A stretch of 64,000 nt of DNA, from assembly GCF_025860405.1 (NCBI RefSeq), contig NZ_CP063785.1, forward strand, positions 8,867,390 through 8,931,389, in the 5' to 3' direction. The position numbers and the translations under genes were made by a program. The DNA comes from Tolypothrix sp. PCC 7712. GTDB taxonomy: Bacteria; Cyanobacteriota; Cyanobacteriia; Cyanobacteriales; Nostocaceae. Under the pieces are notes generated by a model. The model was not told the origin of the DNA, made no database searches, and was given only the letters and a program-made list of their open reading frames with translations. This document shows, piece by piece, positions 37,364 to 44,876 of the stretch; position 1 is the first letter of the stretch; every line of letters starts with the position of its first letter.

Positions 37364-37652
37364 AGATGAATCCCAGAACTCTAATTAGGTCACGACCTCA
37401 TTTATTTCTCTCCTCAACAAAGATAGTTGTAACAACTGCTATTTAGAGGTACATTTCCTTTTTAATAATAGTTAGGGGCAATCCCTGGGGCTTCTAGCTG
37501 AGGGCAGAGATGTATAAATTTTTTGCAAGAATCCAGCTACGCTAATAGATAGTAATAAGATTTAATTCGCGGATATTACTTGCGTAGTTAGGTACAGGGC
37601 AATTGAAACAGAGAATATCAATTAGAGTATACCTAGCTTGGCAATAATCAAA

Positions 37653-37802
37653 TATAGGAATCCGCTTTGATTATTGAAAAATCTAAGTATGTGTAGGGTG
37701 TGTTATCACGAAGTGTAACGCACCGTATTCTCAGCTTTGGTGCGTTGCGCTACGCGACAACACACCCTACATCTAGTTCAGAAATCAAATATGAATCCTA
37801 TA
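37653..37802. repeat. MITE-like element, TATAGGA-terminated family, copy 2
   Basis: The ends match in 16 of 20 positions as inverted repeats (TATAGGAATCCGCTTTGATT at left; the right end is the complement of TATAGGATTCATATTTGATT). The interior (about 37690-37770) has an inverted pair, GTGTAGGGTGTGTT and AACACACCCTAC, around a GCGTTGCGC segment. The copy at 50473-50626 has the same ends and nearly the same interior. Confidence 0.75.
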
Positions 37803-37817
37803 TAAGTTCTATACAAA

Positions 37818-37988
37818 ATTTACGTCTGACTTTTCACGGGAAGTCCTCAAGCCTCCAAAAAGCGTGGCTTTTTCCACAGGTTGATTCTCAATAACTCTAA
37901 GTTAATGAAAATAGCTAACGGAGAAATCAGGGCTTGGGAAACCATCAAAATGACCTTTTCCACATGCCGTGAAAAGTCAGAATTTACG
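37818..37988. mobile_element. MITE with 15-bp perfect TIRs and 7-bp target duplication
   Basis: TCTGACTTTTCACGG at 37825-37839 is the exact reverse complement of 37967-37981. The direct repeat ATTTACG flanks it at 37818-37824 and 37982-37988. The 157-bp element has no coding capacity. It should have been moved by a transposase encoded elsewhere. Confidence 0.82.
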
Positions 37989-38037
37989 TAAGTGCGATTA
38001 AACGTAATTAAGTCAAATGTTGTAGTTCAAAAGCATA

Positions 38038-38072
38038 AAGGGTAAAGGTTTTGCTACTTACCCTTTACCCTT
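38038..38072. repeat. Inverted repeat AAGGGTAAAGG / CCTTTACCCTT
   Basis: An 11-bp perfect stem with a 13-nt loop in the intergenic region, followed by TCTTTATG. It is either an interspersed palindrome or a terminator-like hairpin with no nearby gene to serve. Confidence 0.6.
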
Positions 38073-38109
38073 CTTTATGTATTTTTGTTTAGCTATGAAA
38101 GCTTTGGTG

Positions 38110-38144
38110 CTGATGCCGTACTCTCGCCGTTAACGCATCCTACT
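38110..38144. repeat. Interspersed repeat shared with 50411-50444
   Basis: CTGATGCCGTACTCTCGC followed by a diverged segment and CATCCTA occurs here and again at about 50411-50444, both near TATAGGA-family elements. Confidence 0.6.
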
Positions 38145-38359
38145 ACTTGAACTTCAAAATTAAATAGTAGTCTTAATAATATGCAACCAATTTAAATCAA
38201 TAATCCCAATAATATAAGACTTTCTTAACTACGAATTAGGAATTACGAATTGCCAATTACTTGGTAGACCCTGATAACAACACCCTTGAAGTCGTTTATC
38301 TTCTACACTTTAACTAGAATAATTTCTCATTGGTTGCCATTTTGGCAATTTATTAAACA

Positions 38360-38459
38360 ATACCAATTTAAGTAATGTTGAGACAGATAAATAATTTAGA
38401 CGTTACACAGCATTGCTGTGCCTCTACCCATCTGTCAAACTCTTTTTCAAATTGGTATC
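38360..38459. repeat. MITE-like element bounded by ATACCAATTT / AAATTGGTAT
   Basis: A 100-bp element with 10-bp perfect inverted ends and an inner palindrome, CACAGCATTGCTGTG. If the outer TA pairs are the target duplication, the layout is that of IS630/Tc1-type elements. A partial copy with the same left end and a related interior (TACCAATTTAAATAATGTTG) lies at about 60411. Confidence 0.65.
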
Positions 38460-38467
38460 AACATAAA

Positions 38468-38497
38468 AATAAGGGCATGGTTACCCATACCCTTATT
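38468..38497 (-). terminator. Terminator downstream of the ddl-linked membrane protein gene
   Basis: On the minus strand, AATAAGGGTATGG pairs with CCATGCCCTTATT with one mismatch across a 4-nt loop, followed by TTTATG. It lies 41 bp past the stop codon of the gene ending at 38538. Confidence 0.8.
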
Positions 38498-38537
38498 GAC
38501 AAAATTGTAATTAAACTGATTTTTACGTAAAGAGATA

Positions 38538-39203
38538 TTAATACTTGCGTAAAATGGTAGAGAGAGAACTTTGTTTACGAAGATCCAATAAATCCGCCAA
38601 AGACTCTTTGCTTTTCTCCATACCGTATTTGGGTTCTGGTGGTAAAACTGTCGCCAGAGGTTTTGTTTGAGATTTCATGGAAGCAAGAGGCGCAAGTGAT
38701 GGGGGTGGGACAAATACTTGCGGACTTCGAGAAGGTTGTGGCTTTACTTGAGGTAACTGGCTGGGTACAGAACGAGTGGGATAGCGTTTAATTTGCTTTT
38801 GCCCTTTTTGCCCCTTCGCTGGACGGTTGAGGACGCGTAAAATGATTAAGCAACCGCTAGCACAGCTAAAAGCGATCGCCATTATCAGCCATAAAGGTGT
38901 AGGATTGCTAGTCTCAGAGGGCGTATCGATGGCTGCTTCCGCTACAGTGGCTACTTCTTGATTGTTCTCTGGTTCTGCTTGTGGCTGATTGAAATAGCCA
39001 ACAGAACCGAGATTATATAAGGCCAGCACAGCACTGGCAAAAAATGTTGCTGTTAACCCAATCAATAACAGCCAAGGATGGCGCACCAGGATCTGTATCA
39101 GAACTTTTGAATTACTGATGACGTTCGATTTACTCTTTGTCAGCTCTGGAGTGGCCCCAGTAGATTGGGTTACCTCTTGCTGTACACTCTGACTATTTTC
39201 CAT
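38538..39203 (-). CDS. Two-helix membrane protein downstream of ddl, function unknown
   Basis: A 221-residue protein with membrane segments at about 44-66 (HPWLLLIGLTATFFASAVLALY) and 104-123 (LWLIMAIAFSCASGCLIILRVL). The tail is basic and Pro/Ser-rich, ending in ADLLDLRKQSSLSTILRKY. It lies 150 bp downstream of ddl on the same strand, which may hint at a role near cell-wall synthesis, but no domain supports this. Confidence 0.72.
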   Translation of the reverse strand: MENSQSVQQEVTQSTGATPELTKSKSNVISNSKVLIQILVRHPWLLLIGLTATFFASAVLALYNLGSVGYFNQPQAEPENNQEVATVAEAAIDTPSETSNPTPLWLIMAIAFSCASGCLIILRVLNRPAKGQKGQKQIKRYPTRSVPSQLPQVKPQPSRSPQVFVPPPSLAPLASMKSQTKPLATVLPPEPKYGMEKSKESLADLLDLRKQSSLSTILRKY

Positions 39204-39353
39204 AGATTACTTTCAGATTTGTACCCCTCTCGATCCAAGATCATACTGGAGGATTCAGGTATCAGTAGCACAATTTTACAACAAAGTAACTTTTGCGAGT
39301 TGCTGAGGGGAATAAATCTGATGATTTCTGAAAAAAACTCTACTTTGGTAGGA

Positions 39354-40424
39354 TTAACTCTGTCTTTCGGTCACAGTATCTCTTTCTAAAGCTAGTTGAA
39401 TTAATCTATCTACTAGTTCTGGGAAAGGAACACCACTATACCCCCATAATTGGGGATACATACTAGTTGCGGTAAAACCTGGCAAGGTATTGATTTCATT
39501 GATCAAAACTTCCCCTGTAGCTTCTACATAGAAAAAGTCTACTCTTGCCAAACCAGCAGCATCAACAGCAGCAAAAGCTTGTAAAGCCATGTCTTGAATT
39601 TGACGCGCGATCGCATCTGGTAATTGGGCGGGGATAAATAAATCTGCTAAACCTGCGGTATACTTTGTTTCGTAATCGTAAAAATCGCTCTTGTAGGTAA
39701 TTTCCCCAATTACCGAGGCTTGGGGTTGATCGTTGCCTAAAACAGCACATTCTACTTCTCTAGCGACCACTCCAGCTTCGATAATAATCCGGCGATCATA
39801 ACTAGCAGCATTATCTAACGCCGCTTCTAATTCTTGGCGCGATCGCACTTTCGCTATCCCCACCGATGAACCCAAATTTGCAGGTTTGACAAAACTAGGA
39901 TAGCCAAGCTCAGACTCAATTTCGTCACATAGTTTCGGAAATACGCAAGGATTTGACCAAACTTGCGCTCTGGTTACGGCTTTGTACTTAACTTGGGGTA
40001 ATCCAGCTTGAGAAAAAGCCACTTTCATACCAATTTTATCCATCCCCGTTGCCGAACCTAACACCCCAGAACCCACAAATGGGACTTGCATCAAGCTGAG
40101 TAACCCTTGAATTGTGCCATCCTCACCATTAGGCCCGTGCAGAATTGGAAACCAAACATCTACCGTTTGTGCTGCGGGTGGGAATTGCCAAAGATTCGGA
40201 CTAGCCGCAGGATTTGGGATAGCAGCGCCAGAAGCTAAAACTTGCTGTGCTACTTCCGCAGCCTGCCAAAAACCATCTTTTTGGATATAAAAAGGCAGAA
40301 TTTCGTACTTACTACTATTTTGCTCTGCACTTAAAGCATTAGCGATCGCCCTTGCGGAACTAATCGAAACTTCATGTTCCCCAGAACGTCCCCCAAACAG
40401 CAACCCTACCCGCAGCTTAGTCAT
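39354..40424 (-). CDS. ddl: D-alanine--D-alanine ligase
   Basis: A 356-residue ATP-grasp enzyme. The N-terminal RVGLLFGGRSGEHEVSISSA motif is diagnostic. ILHGPNGEDGTIQGLL, YPSFVKPANLGSSVGIAKV (ATP binding) and INEINTLPGFTATSMYPQL (metal binding and product release) follow in order. It joins two D-alanines for peptidoglycan precursor synthesis in the cytoplasm. Its upstream spacer is a dense block of heptamer repeats. Confidence 0.96.
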   Translation of the reverse strand: MTKLRVGLLFGGRSGEHEVSISSARAIANALSAEQNSSKYEILPFYIQKDGFWQAAEVAQQVLASGAAIPNPAASPNLWQFPPAAQTVDVWFPILHGPNGEDGTIQGLLSLMQVPFVGSGVLGSATGMDKIGMKVAFSQAGLPQVKYKAVTRAQVWSNPCVFPKLCDEIESELGYPSFVKPANLGSSVGIAKVRSRQELEAALDNAASYDRRIIIEAGVVAREVECAVLGNDQPQASVIGEITYKSDFYDYETKYTAGLADLFIPAQLPDAIARQIQDMALQAFAAVDAAGLARVDFFYVEATGEVLINEINTLPGFTATSMYPQLWGYSGVPFPELVDRLIQLALERDTVTERQS

Positions 40425-40474
40425 ATTCAGTACCTAATAACGCTTTATCTCGCAGATAGCGTATCACAGGTTTG

Positions 40475-40656
40475 TTGTTTGTCATTTGTTATTTGTCATT
40501 TGTCATTGGTCATTGGTCATTTGTCATTTGGTGTTTTTCCCCATTACTCATTACTCATTACTCATTACTCATTACTCATTCCCCAGTCCCCAGTCCCCAT
40601 TGCCCCTTATCCCCAGAGGGGGCCCCGAGTTCCCCAATCCCCAGTCCCCAGTCCCA
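40475..40656. repeat. Composite block of three heptamer repeat types
   Basis: TTTGTCA-type units (40475-40532), ATTACTC units (about five, 40542-40580) and CCCAGTC-type units (to 40656) follow one another. Embedded at 40603-40643 is a C/G-rich segment that recurs inverted at 53675-53715. Several spurious reading frames cross this block. Confidence 0.85.
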
Positions 40657-40722
40657 AAAATTATCCTGAAATCAATACACTACTCATTGTCTGTACTTTA
40701 TCAAGTTTGTTAATATGCCTGG

Positions 40723-41571
40723 ATGTCAGAAACACAACATCACCTGCACAAAAAACTCGGATGGTCTTTGGATGAGCGCGATCCAGGATTCATCAAATCA
40801 ATCATGCCAATCATGGGATGGTTCTATGACCACTATTTTCGAGTTCAAACTAGTGGTTGGGAGCATATACCGCCCCAAGAACAAGTTTTATTTGTTGGTT
40901 CTCACAATGGGGGACTAGCTGCTCCAGATATGCTGATGATGATGTATGACTGGTTCCGCAAATTTGGTGTAGAGCAGCCAGTCTATGGTTTAATGCATCC
41001 CAAAGTTTGGGAAGTTACTCCGCCAATAGCACAACTGGTAGCTAAGTGTGGTGCAATTATGGCTCATCCTAAAATGGCCTATGCAGCTTTGCGCTCTGGA
41101 GCGAGTGTACTTGTATATCCTGGTGGCGCAGAAGATGTGTTTCGACCTTATGCTTTACGGAACCAAATTTATTTTGCGGGAAGACAAGGGTTTATCAAGG
41201 TAGCACTGCGGGAACGAGTACCGATTGTACCTGTGATTTCTGCGGGTGCTCATGAAACGCTGATTGTATTGACTGAATGTTATGACATTATCGCCCAACT
41301 TCACAAATTGGGAATGCCTTGGTTATTTGGTATTGATCCGGTAGTTTTTCCCATTTATTTAGGCTTACCTTGGGGTTTATCACTCGGCCCATTGCCTAAT
41401 ATTCCCTTTCCTCTGACTATTCATACAAGGGTTTGCCCACCGATTAAATTTGAGCATTATGGTAGAGAAGCGGCGTGCGATCGCCAGTATGTTAATCAAT
41501 GTTATGAATTAGTTCGCAGTCAAATGCAGCATGAATTAGACCAATTAGTCAAGCTCAGTGCCCAGTCTTAA
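40723..41571 (+). CDS. Lysophospholipid acyltransferase-family protein
   Basis: A 282-residue PlsC-superfamily acyltransferase, closest in look to the MGAT/DGAT-like branch. The catalytic region is FVGSHNGGLAAPD (His61) and the later substrate motif is VYPGGAEDVFRP. A hydrophobic C-terminal half (FPIYLGLPWGLSLGPLPNIPFPL) suggests membrane association. It transfers an acyl chain to a glycerolipid or related acceptor; the acceptor cannot be predicted. Spacing from ddl is nearly 300 bp, in divergent orientation. Confidence 0.83.
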   Translation: MSETQHHLHKKLGWSLDERDPGFIKSIMPIMGWFYDHYFRVQTSGWEHIPPQEQVLFVGSHNGGLAAPDMLMMMYDWFRKFGVEQPVYGLMHPKVWEVTPPIAQLVAKCGAIMAHPKMAYAALRSGASVLVYPGGAEDVFRPYALRNQIYFAGRQGFIKVALRERVPIVPVISAGAHETLIVLTECYDIIAQLHKLGMPWLFGIDPVVFPIYLGLPWGLSLGPLPNIPFPLTIHTRVCPPIKFEHYGREAACDRQYVNQCYELVRSQMQHELDQLVKLSAQS

Positions 41572-41755
41572 ATTTAATTGAGGTTAGGGACTTCTAGAAA
41601 ATCAATTATTTAATGTCTCAGTTGCTTAGATATGGGGCAACAAGCTTTTATTTATACTTTAGCTGTTCTAAATGATAGAATTAGATACTTTTTTTTGTCA
41701 AAATGATAAAAAGAAGTAATTAAAATTTTGACATACATAATTAGGGACAGTTCAC

Positions 41756-42742
41756 ATGGCAGGGATGACGCTCGATCAGCTACGCATCTTTCTCGCTGTG
41801 GCGGAGCATCTACACTTTACTCGTGCAGCGGAAGAGCTATATATTACTCAACCGGCTGTTAGTGCTGCAATTCAAAGCTTAGAGCAGGAATACCGAGTCA
41901 AGCTGTTCCATCGCATTGGCCGTCACATTGAGATTGCGGAGGCGGGTAAATTACTCCAAGAGGAGGCGCGAAAAATTCTCGATCAGGTGAGTTTGACAGA
42001 ACGAGGATTACGGGAACTCAATAATCTCCAACGGGGAGAATTAAAATTGGGATCGAGTTTGACAATCGGTAACTATTGGCTTCCGAGTAAGATTAGCGAG
42101 TTTAAAAGCCAGTATCCAGGAATTTCCGTTAACTGTACCCTGGCGAATGCAGAGACGATTTGTGCCGGAACAGTCATGGGACAATTTGATTTGGGTTTGG
42201 TGGAAGGAGATGTGAAGCCAGAACTGCAAACAACAATGGACTATGAAATTATCGGGAGCGATCGCTTACAAATTGTGGTCGGCCAAACGCACCCTTGGTT
42301 TGAACGTGGCGAAATTGTACTGACAGAACTGACTCAAACTCCTTGGGTGATGCGGGAACCAGGTTCAGGAACACAGCAGAGATTTGAGGAAGCTTTACAA
42401 AACTGGGGAATAAACCTTAGCCAACTTGATGTCATGTTAGTTTTTAATAGCGGCGAGATGGCAAAAGCCGCAGTAGAAAGCGGTGTTGGTGCTACAGGAA
42501 TTTCTGAGTTAATGGTAAAAAAAGAAATCCAACTGGGGACTTTACGTGCCATCCAAGTTATCGATAATAGAAATAGCTCTAGCGTCAATGCAGAGATTAT
42601 TCGACCTTTCTTTAAACTCAAACATCGACAGCGTTTCCAAACAGCTCTCTCGAAAGCCTTTGAAGAAATGCTAATAACATCACATTTGCATAATTCATCA
42701 CGTAGTTCATCAATATTGGCGCTGGAAAGGCAAGTCTCTTAG
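41756..42742 (+). CDS. LysR family transcriptional regulator
   Basis: A 328-residue LTTR. The winged helix-turn-helix (about 4-63) reads TLDQLRIFLAVAEHLHFTRAAEELYITQPAVSAAIQSLE, and an effector-binding domain (about 92-300) follows. The start may be Met1 or Met4; GGGACAG precedes the first. Such regulators often control a divergent neighbour, but the acyltransferase upstream points the same way, so the target is unknown. A remarkable nested inverted repeat follows the stop codon. Confidence 0.92.
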   Translation: MAGMTLDQLRIFLAVAEHLHFTRAAEELYITQPAVSAAIQSLEQEYRVKLFHRIGRHIEIAEAGKLLQEEARKILDQVSLTERGLRELNNLQRGELKLGSSLTIGNYWLPSKISEFKSQYPGISVNCTLANAETICAGTVMGQFDLGLVEGDVKPELQTTMDYEIIGSDRLQIVVGQTHPWFERGEIVLTELTQTPWVMREPGSGTQQRFEEALQNWGINLSQLDVMLVFNSGEMAKAAVESGVGATGISELMVKKEIQLGTLRAIQVIDNRNSSSVNAEIIRPFFKLKHRQRFQTALSKAFEEMLITSHLHNSSRSSSILALERQVS

Positions 42743-42770
42743 CTGGCTCCCCTGTTTTACTTGGTGTTAT

Positions 42771-42861
42771 TTGATATACGAGAATAGACAATATAGTTAT
42801 TAAGCATAAAACCCTTGAGAGCTTATATTAAGAGGGTTTTGTGTATATTCTCGTATATCAA
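42771..42861. repeat. Nested inverted repeat downstream of the LysR gene
   Basis: The outer arms TTGATATACGAGAATA (42771-42786) and TATTCTCGTATATCAA (42846-42861) are a perfect 16-bp inverted repeat. Inside, AAAACCCT (42808-42815) pairs with AGGGTTTT (42833-42840), which with its T run makes an intrinsic terminator. The outer pair is more than a terminator needs. Confidence 0.8.
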
Positions 42862-43417
42862 TTAAGTGTAAAAAATTTAAATTTACACAATAAATAAATA
42901 AAATTGTCAATCAATAAGGTTCAGTTAATAAATTTCTGGATGCCGTAAGAATACAGGTAACAAACAACTAGGGATAGTGCGGAGGAAAAAACCAGCTAAT
43001 CCCAACAGTATTGCATCATAAATTACATTTTTTCTGCTAATACATCGACGAAATCGTTAGCTAGCAAGATTAGAATATTTTCCGCAAGTATTGAGAATAC
43101 CTGATGAGTTACATATATATAATCTGATTTTTATCACTTACCTTTCGGTAGATTATAGATAACTACAAAAGTAGTATATTTGAGAAGGATTGTCAGAAAA
43201 CTTGCCAGCAATCCTCATGCTAAATCAGTAAATTTAAAATAGTTAATGGTAAAACTTCAGGAGTCAAGGGTTACGGGTTAAAAGTCCTCATTGAAAAATC
43301 TTGGACTAGTTGGCATTGCACCTTTATAGTCACTGCAACGAGGAGGTAAGGGAAAATTCTATGAGCTTAAATTCAAATTAATTTTTAGTTAACTTGTTTT
43401 GAGGTTCCTTATATACC
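42862..43417. other. Intergenic region upstream of the RND efflux genes
   Basis: About 555 bp, AT-rich, without a plausible gene. It should contain the promoter of the efflux operon; none was confidently recognised. Confidence 0.4.
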
Positions 43418-44725
43418 ATGACATCCCCTAATTCACCTACTGATTTTGAAGAAAGCCTTCCCGAATCATCATTTGAGCCACCACCAAAACAAAGGCGGTG
43501 GCTTCAGTTATTGTTAGCTGCACTATTATTACTAGGTGGTGGTGCTATAGTTTGGCGTTTATTAACACCGCAACAACAAACAGCACAGAACGCTCAACCT
43601 CCTGGCGTAAGAGTCAAGATAGCCCCCGTACAAACAGGCACAATTCAAGAAAGTTCAGATTTTATTGCCAACCTAGAGTCCCGGCGTTCAGTTAGCTTAC
43701 AACCGAGAATCCAAGGACAAGTTACTCAGATATTTGTGCGATCGGGAGATCGGGTAGCTGAAGGTACGCCAATTATCCAGGTAGATCCCAGACAGCAACA
43801 AGCAGCAGTTAGCGGGTTAAATGCAGGTGCCCAAGGAGCGAGAGCACAATTACAAAATGCTTTGGCTACACTGAAATCCTTACAAGCCGATCGCCTATCG
43901 AACGTTGCTGATGTCCAATTAAACCAGCAAGATTACAACAGGTATGTCACCCTGGCTGCGGAAGGCGCTGTCTCCCGACAAGTCAGAGATCAGTACGCCA
44001 ATCGCCTAGCGACATCTAAAGCCCAACTCAACGCCATAGATTCCAAAATCCAAGCACAGCAAGCTACTATATCCCAGGCAGAAAAAGCTTTGCAGCAAGC
44101 TGAGGCTAATACTAAGCAACAAGTAGTTGAGCTGCAATACTACAAAATTACTGCACCATTCGCAGGCACCGTTGGTAATATTCCCGTGAAAGTGGGAGAT
44201 TTCGTGAATAATTCCACGCAATTAGCTACTATCACCCAAAATCAACCTCTAGAAGTCAATGTTTCCATCCCACTAGAGCGAGGGGCACAATTACGTCAAG
44301 GATTACCTGTGGAAGTCATGGATGCTCAAGGACAACCCATAGGTAAAAGCAAAATATTCTTTATTTCTCCCAGCGTGGGTAATGGCACACAAGCCATACA
44401 AGTTAAAGCCCTATTGAACAACTCGCAAGGTAAATTGCGAGCCGATCAATTAGTCAGAGCAAAAGTGATTTGGAATCAAAAGCCAGGAGTCTTGATTCCC
44501 ACAACAGCAGTATCTCGTGTAGCTGGAGAAACCTTTGCTTATGTAGCGCAAACAGAAAACGATCCCCAAGGTAAACCGCAATTAATTGCGCGGCAAAAGC
44601 GGATCAAGCTAGGCAACATTCAAGGTAATAATTACCAAGTTCTCGAAGGATTGCAGCCAGAAGAACAAATTATCGTCTCTGGTTTGCTGAATTTGAGAGA
44701 TGGCGTGCCTGTGATTGCAGAGTAG
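43418..44725 (+). CDS. RND efflux periplasmic adaptor subunit
   Basis: A 435-residue membrane-fusion protein. After a cytoplasmic N-terminus there is one anchor helix (about 29-49, LQLLLAALLLLGGGAIVWRLL). Lipoyl-like halves flank an alpha-hairpin (RIQGQVTQIFVRSGDRVAEGTPIIQVDP ... YYKITAPFAGTVGNIPVKVGDFV), and a beta-barrel and membrane-proximal domain follow. It couples the inner-membrane pump encoded next to an outer-membrane TolC-like channel, which is not encoded here. Confidence 0.92.
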   Translation: MTSPNSPTDFEESLPESSFEPPPKQRRWLQLLLAALLLLGGGAIVWRLLTPQQQTAQNAQPPGVRVKIAPVQTGTIQESSDFIANLESRRSVSLQPRIQGQVTQIFVRSGDRVAEGTPIIQVDPRQQQAAVSGLNAGAQGARAQLQNALATLKSLQADRLSNVADVQLNQQDYNRYVTLAAEGAVSRQVRDQYANRLATSKAQLNAIDSKIQAQQATISQAEKALQQAEANTKQQVVELQYYKITAPFAGTVGNIPVKVGDFVNNSTQLATITQNQPLEVNVSIPLERGAQLRQGLPVEVMDAQGQPIGKSKIFFISPSVGNGTQAIQVKALLNNSQGKLRADQLVRAKVIWNQKPGVLIPTTAVSRVAGETFAYVAQTENDPQGKPQLIARQKRIKLGNIQGNNYQVLEGLQPEEQIIVSGLLNLRDGVPVIAE

Positions 44726-44797
44726 GGATGGGGGATGAGGGACTGGGTACTGGGGACTAGGGACTAGGAAGCAGACAGGGCATATAGATGATAAATG

Positions 44798-44871
44798 CCC
44801 CATGCCCCATGCCCCATGCCCAATACCCAATACCCCATTACCCATTACCCATTACCCATTACCCATTCCCC
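44798..44871. repeat. CCCCATG / CCCATTA heptamer tandem repeats in the efflux leader
   Basis: About four CCCCATG-type and seven CCCATTA-type units fill the spacer right up to 6 bp before the pump start codon. They leave no room for a normal Shine-Dalgarno and create a spurious in-frame N-terminal extension from 44802. Confidence 0.88.
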
Positions 44872-44876
44872 ATTTC

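Larger units (their letters stand above)
37364..38537. other. Repeat-rich intergenic region (1.17 kb) without genes
   Basis: No supportable gene. It contains a TATAGGA-type element (37653-37802), a TIR/TSD-bounded element (37818-37988), a hairpin (38038-38072), a repeat shared with about 50411 (38110-38144), an ATACCAATTT-bounded element (38360-38459) and a terminator (38468-38497). The left part should hold the susA promoter. Confidence 0.6.

Noticed and set aside
37691..37770. GTGTAGGG...CCCTACA hairpin considered as an RNA gene
   Set aside because: It is the interior of a dispersed repeat that also occurs at about 50515-50593, so it is a mobile-element core rather than a single RNA gene.
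40374..40918. Several overlapping plus-strand frames with peptides such as LITHYSLL and QRGPRVPQSP
   Set aside because: They are translations of the heptamer and G/C-rich repeat block. The true gene here is the acyltransferase from 40723.
44802..44876. A 25-residue N-terminal extension of the RND permease
   Set aside because: It is encoded by CCCATTA-type repeats, whereas the family begins at MFVDFFIRRP.
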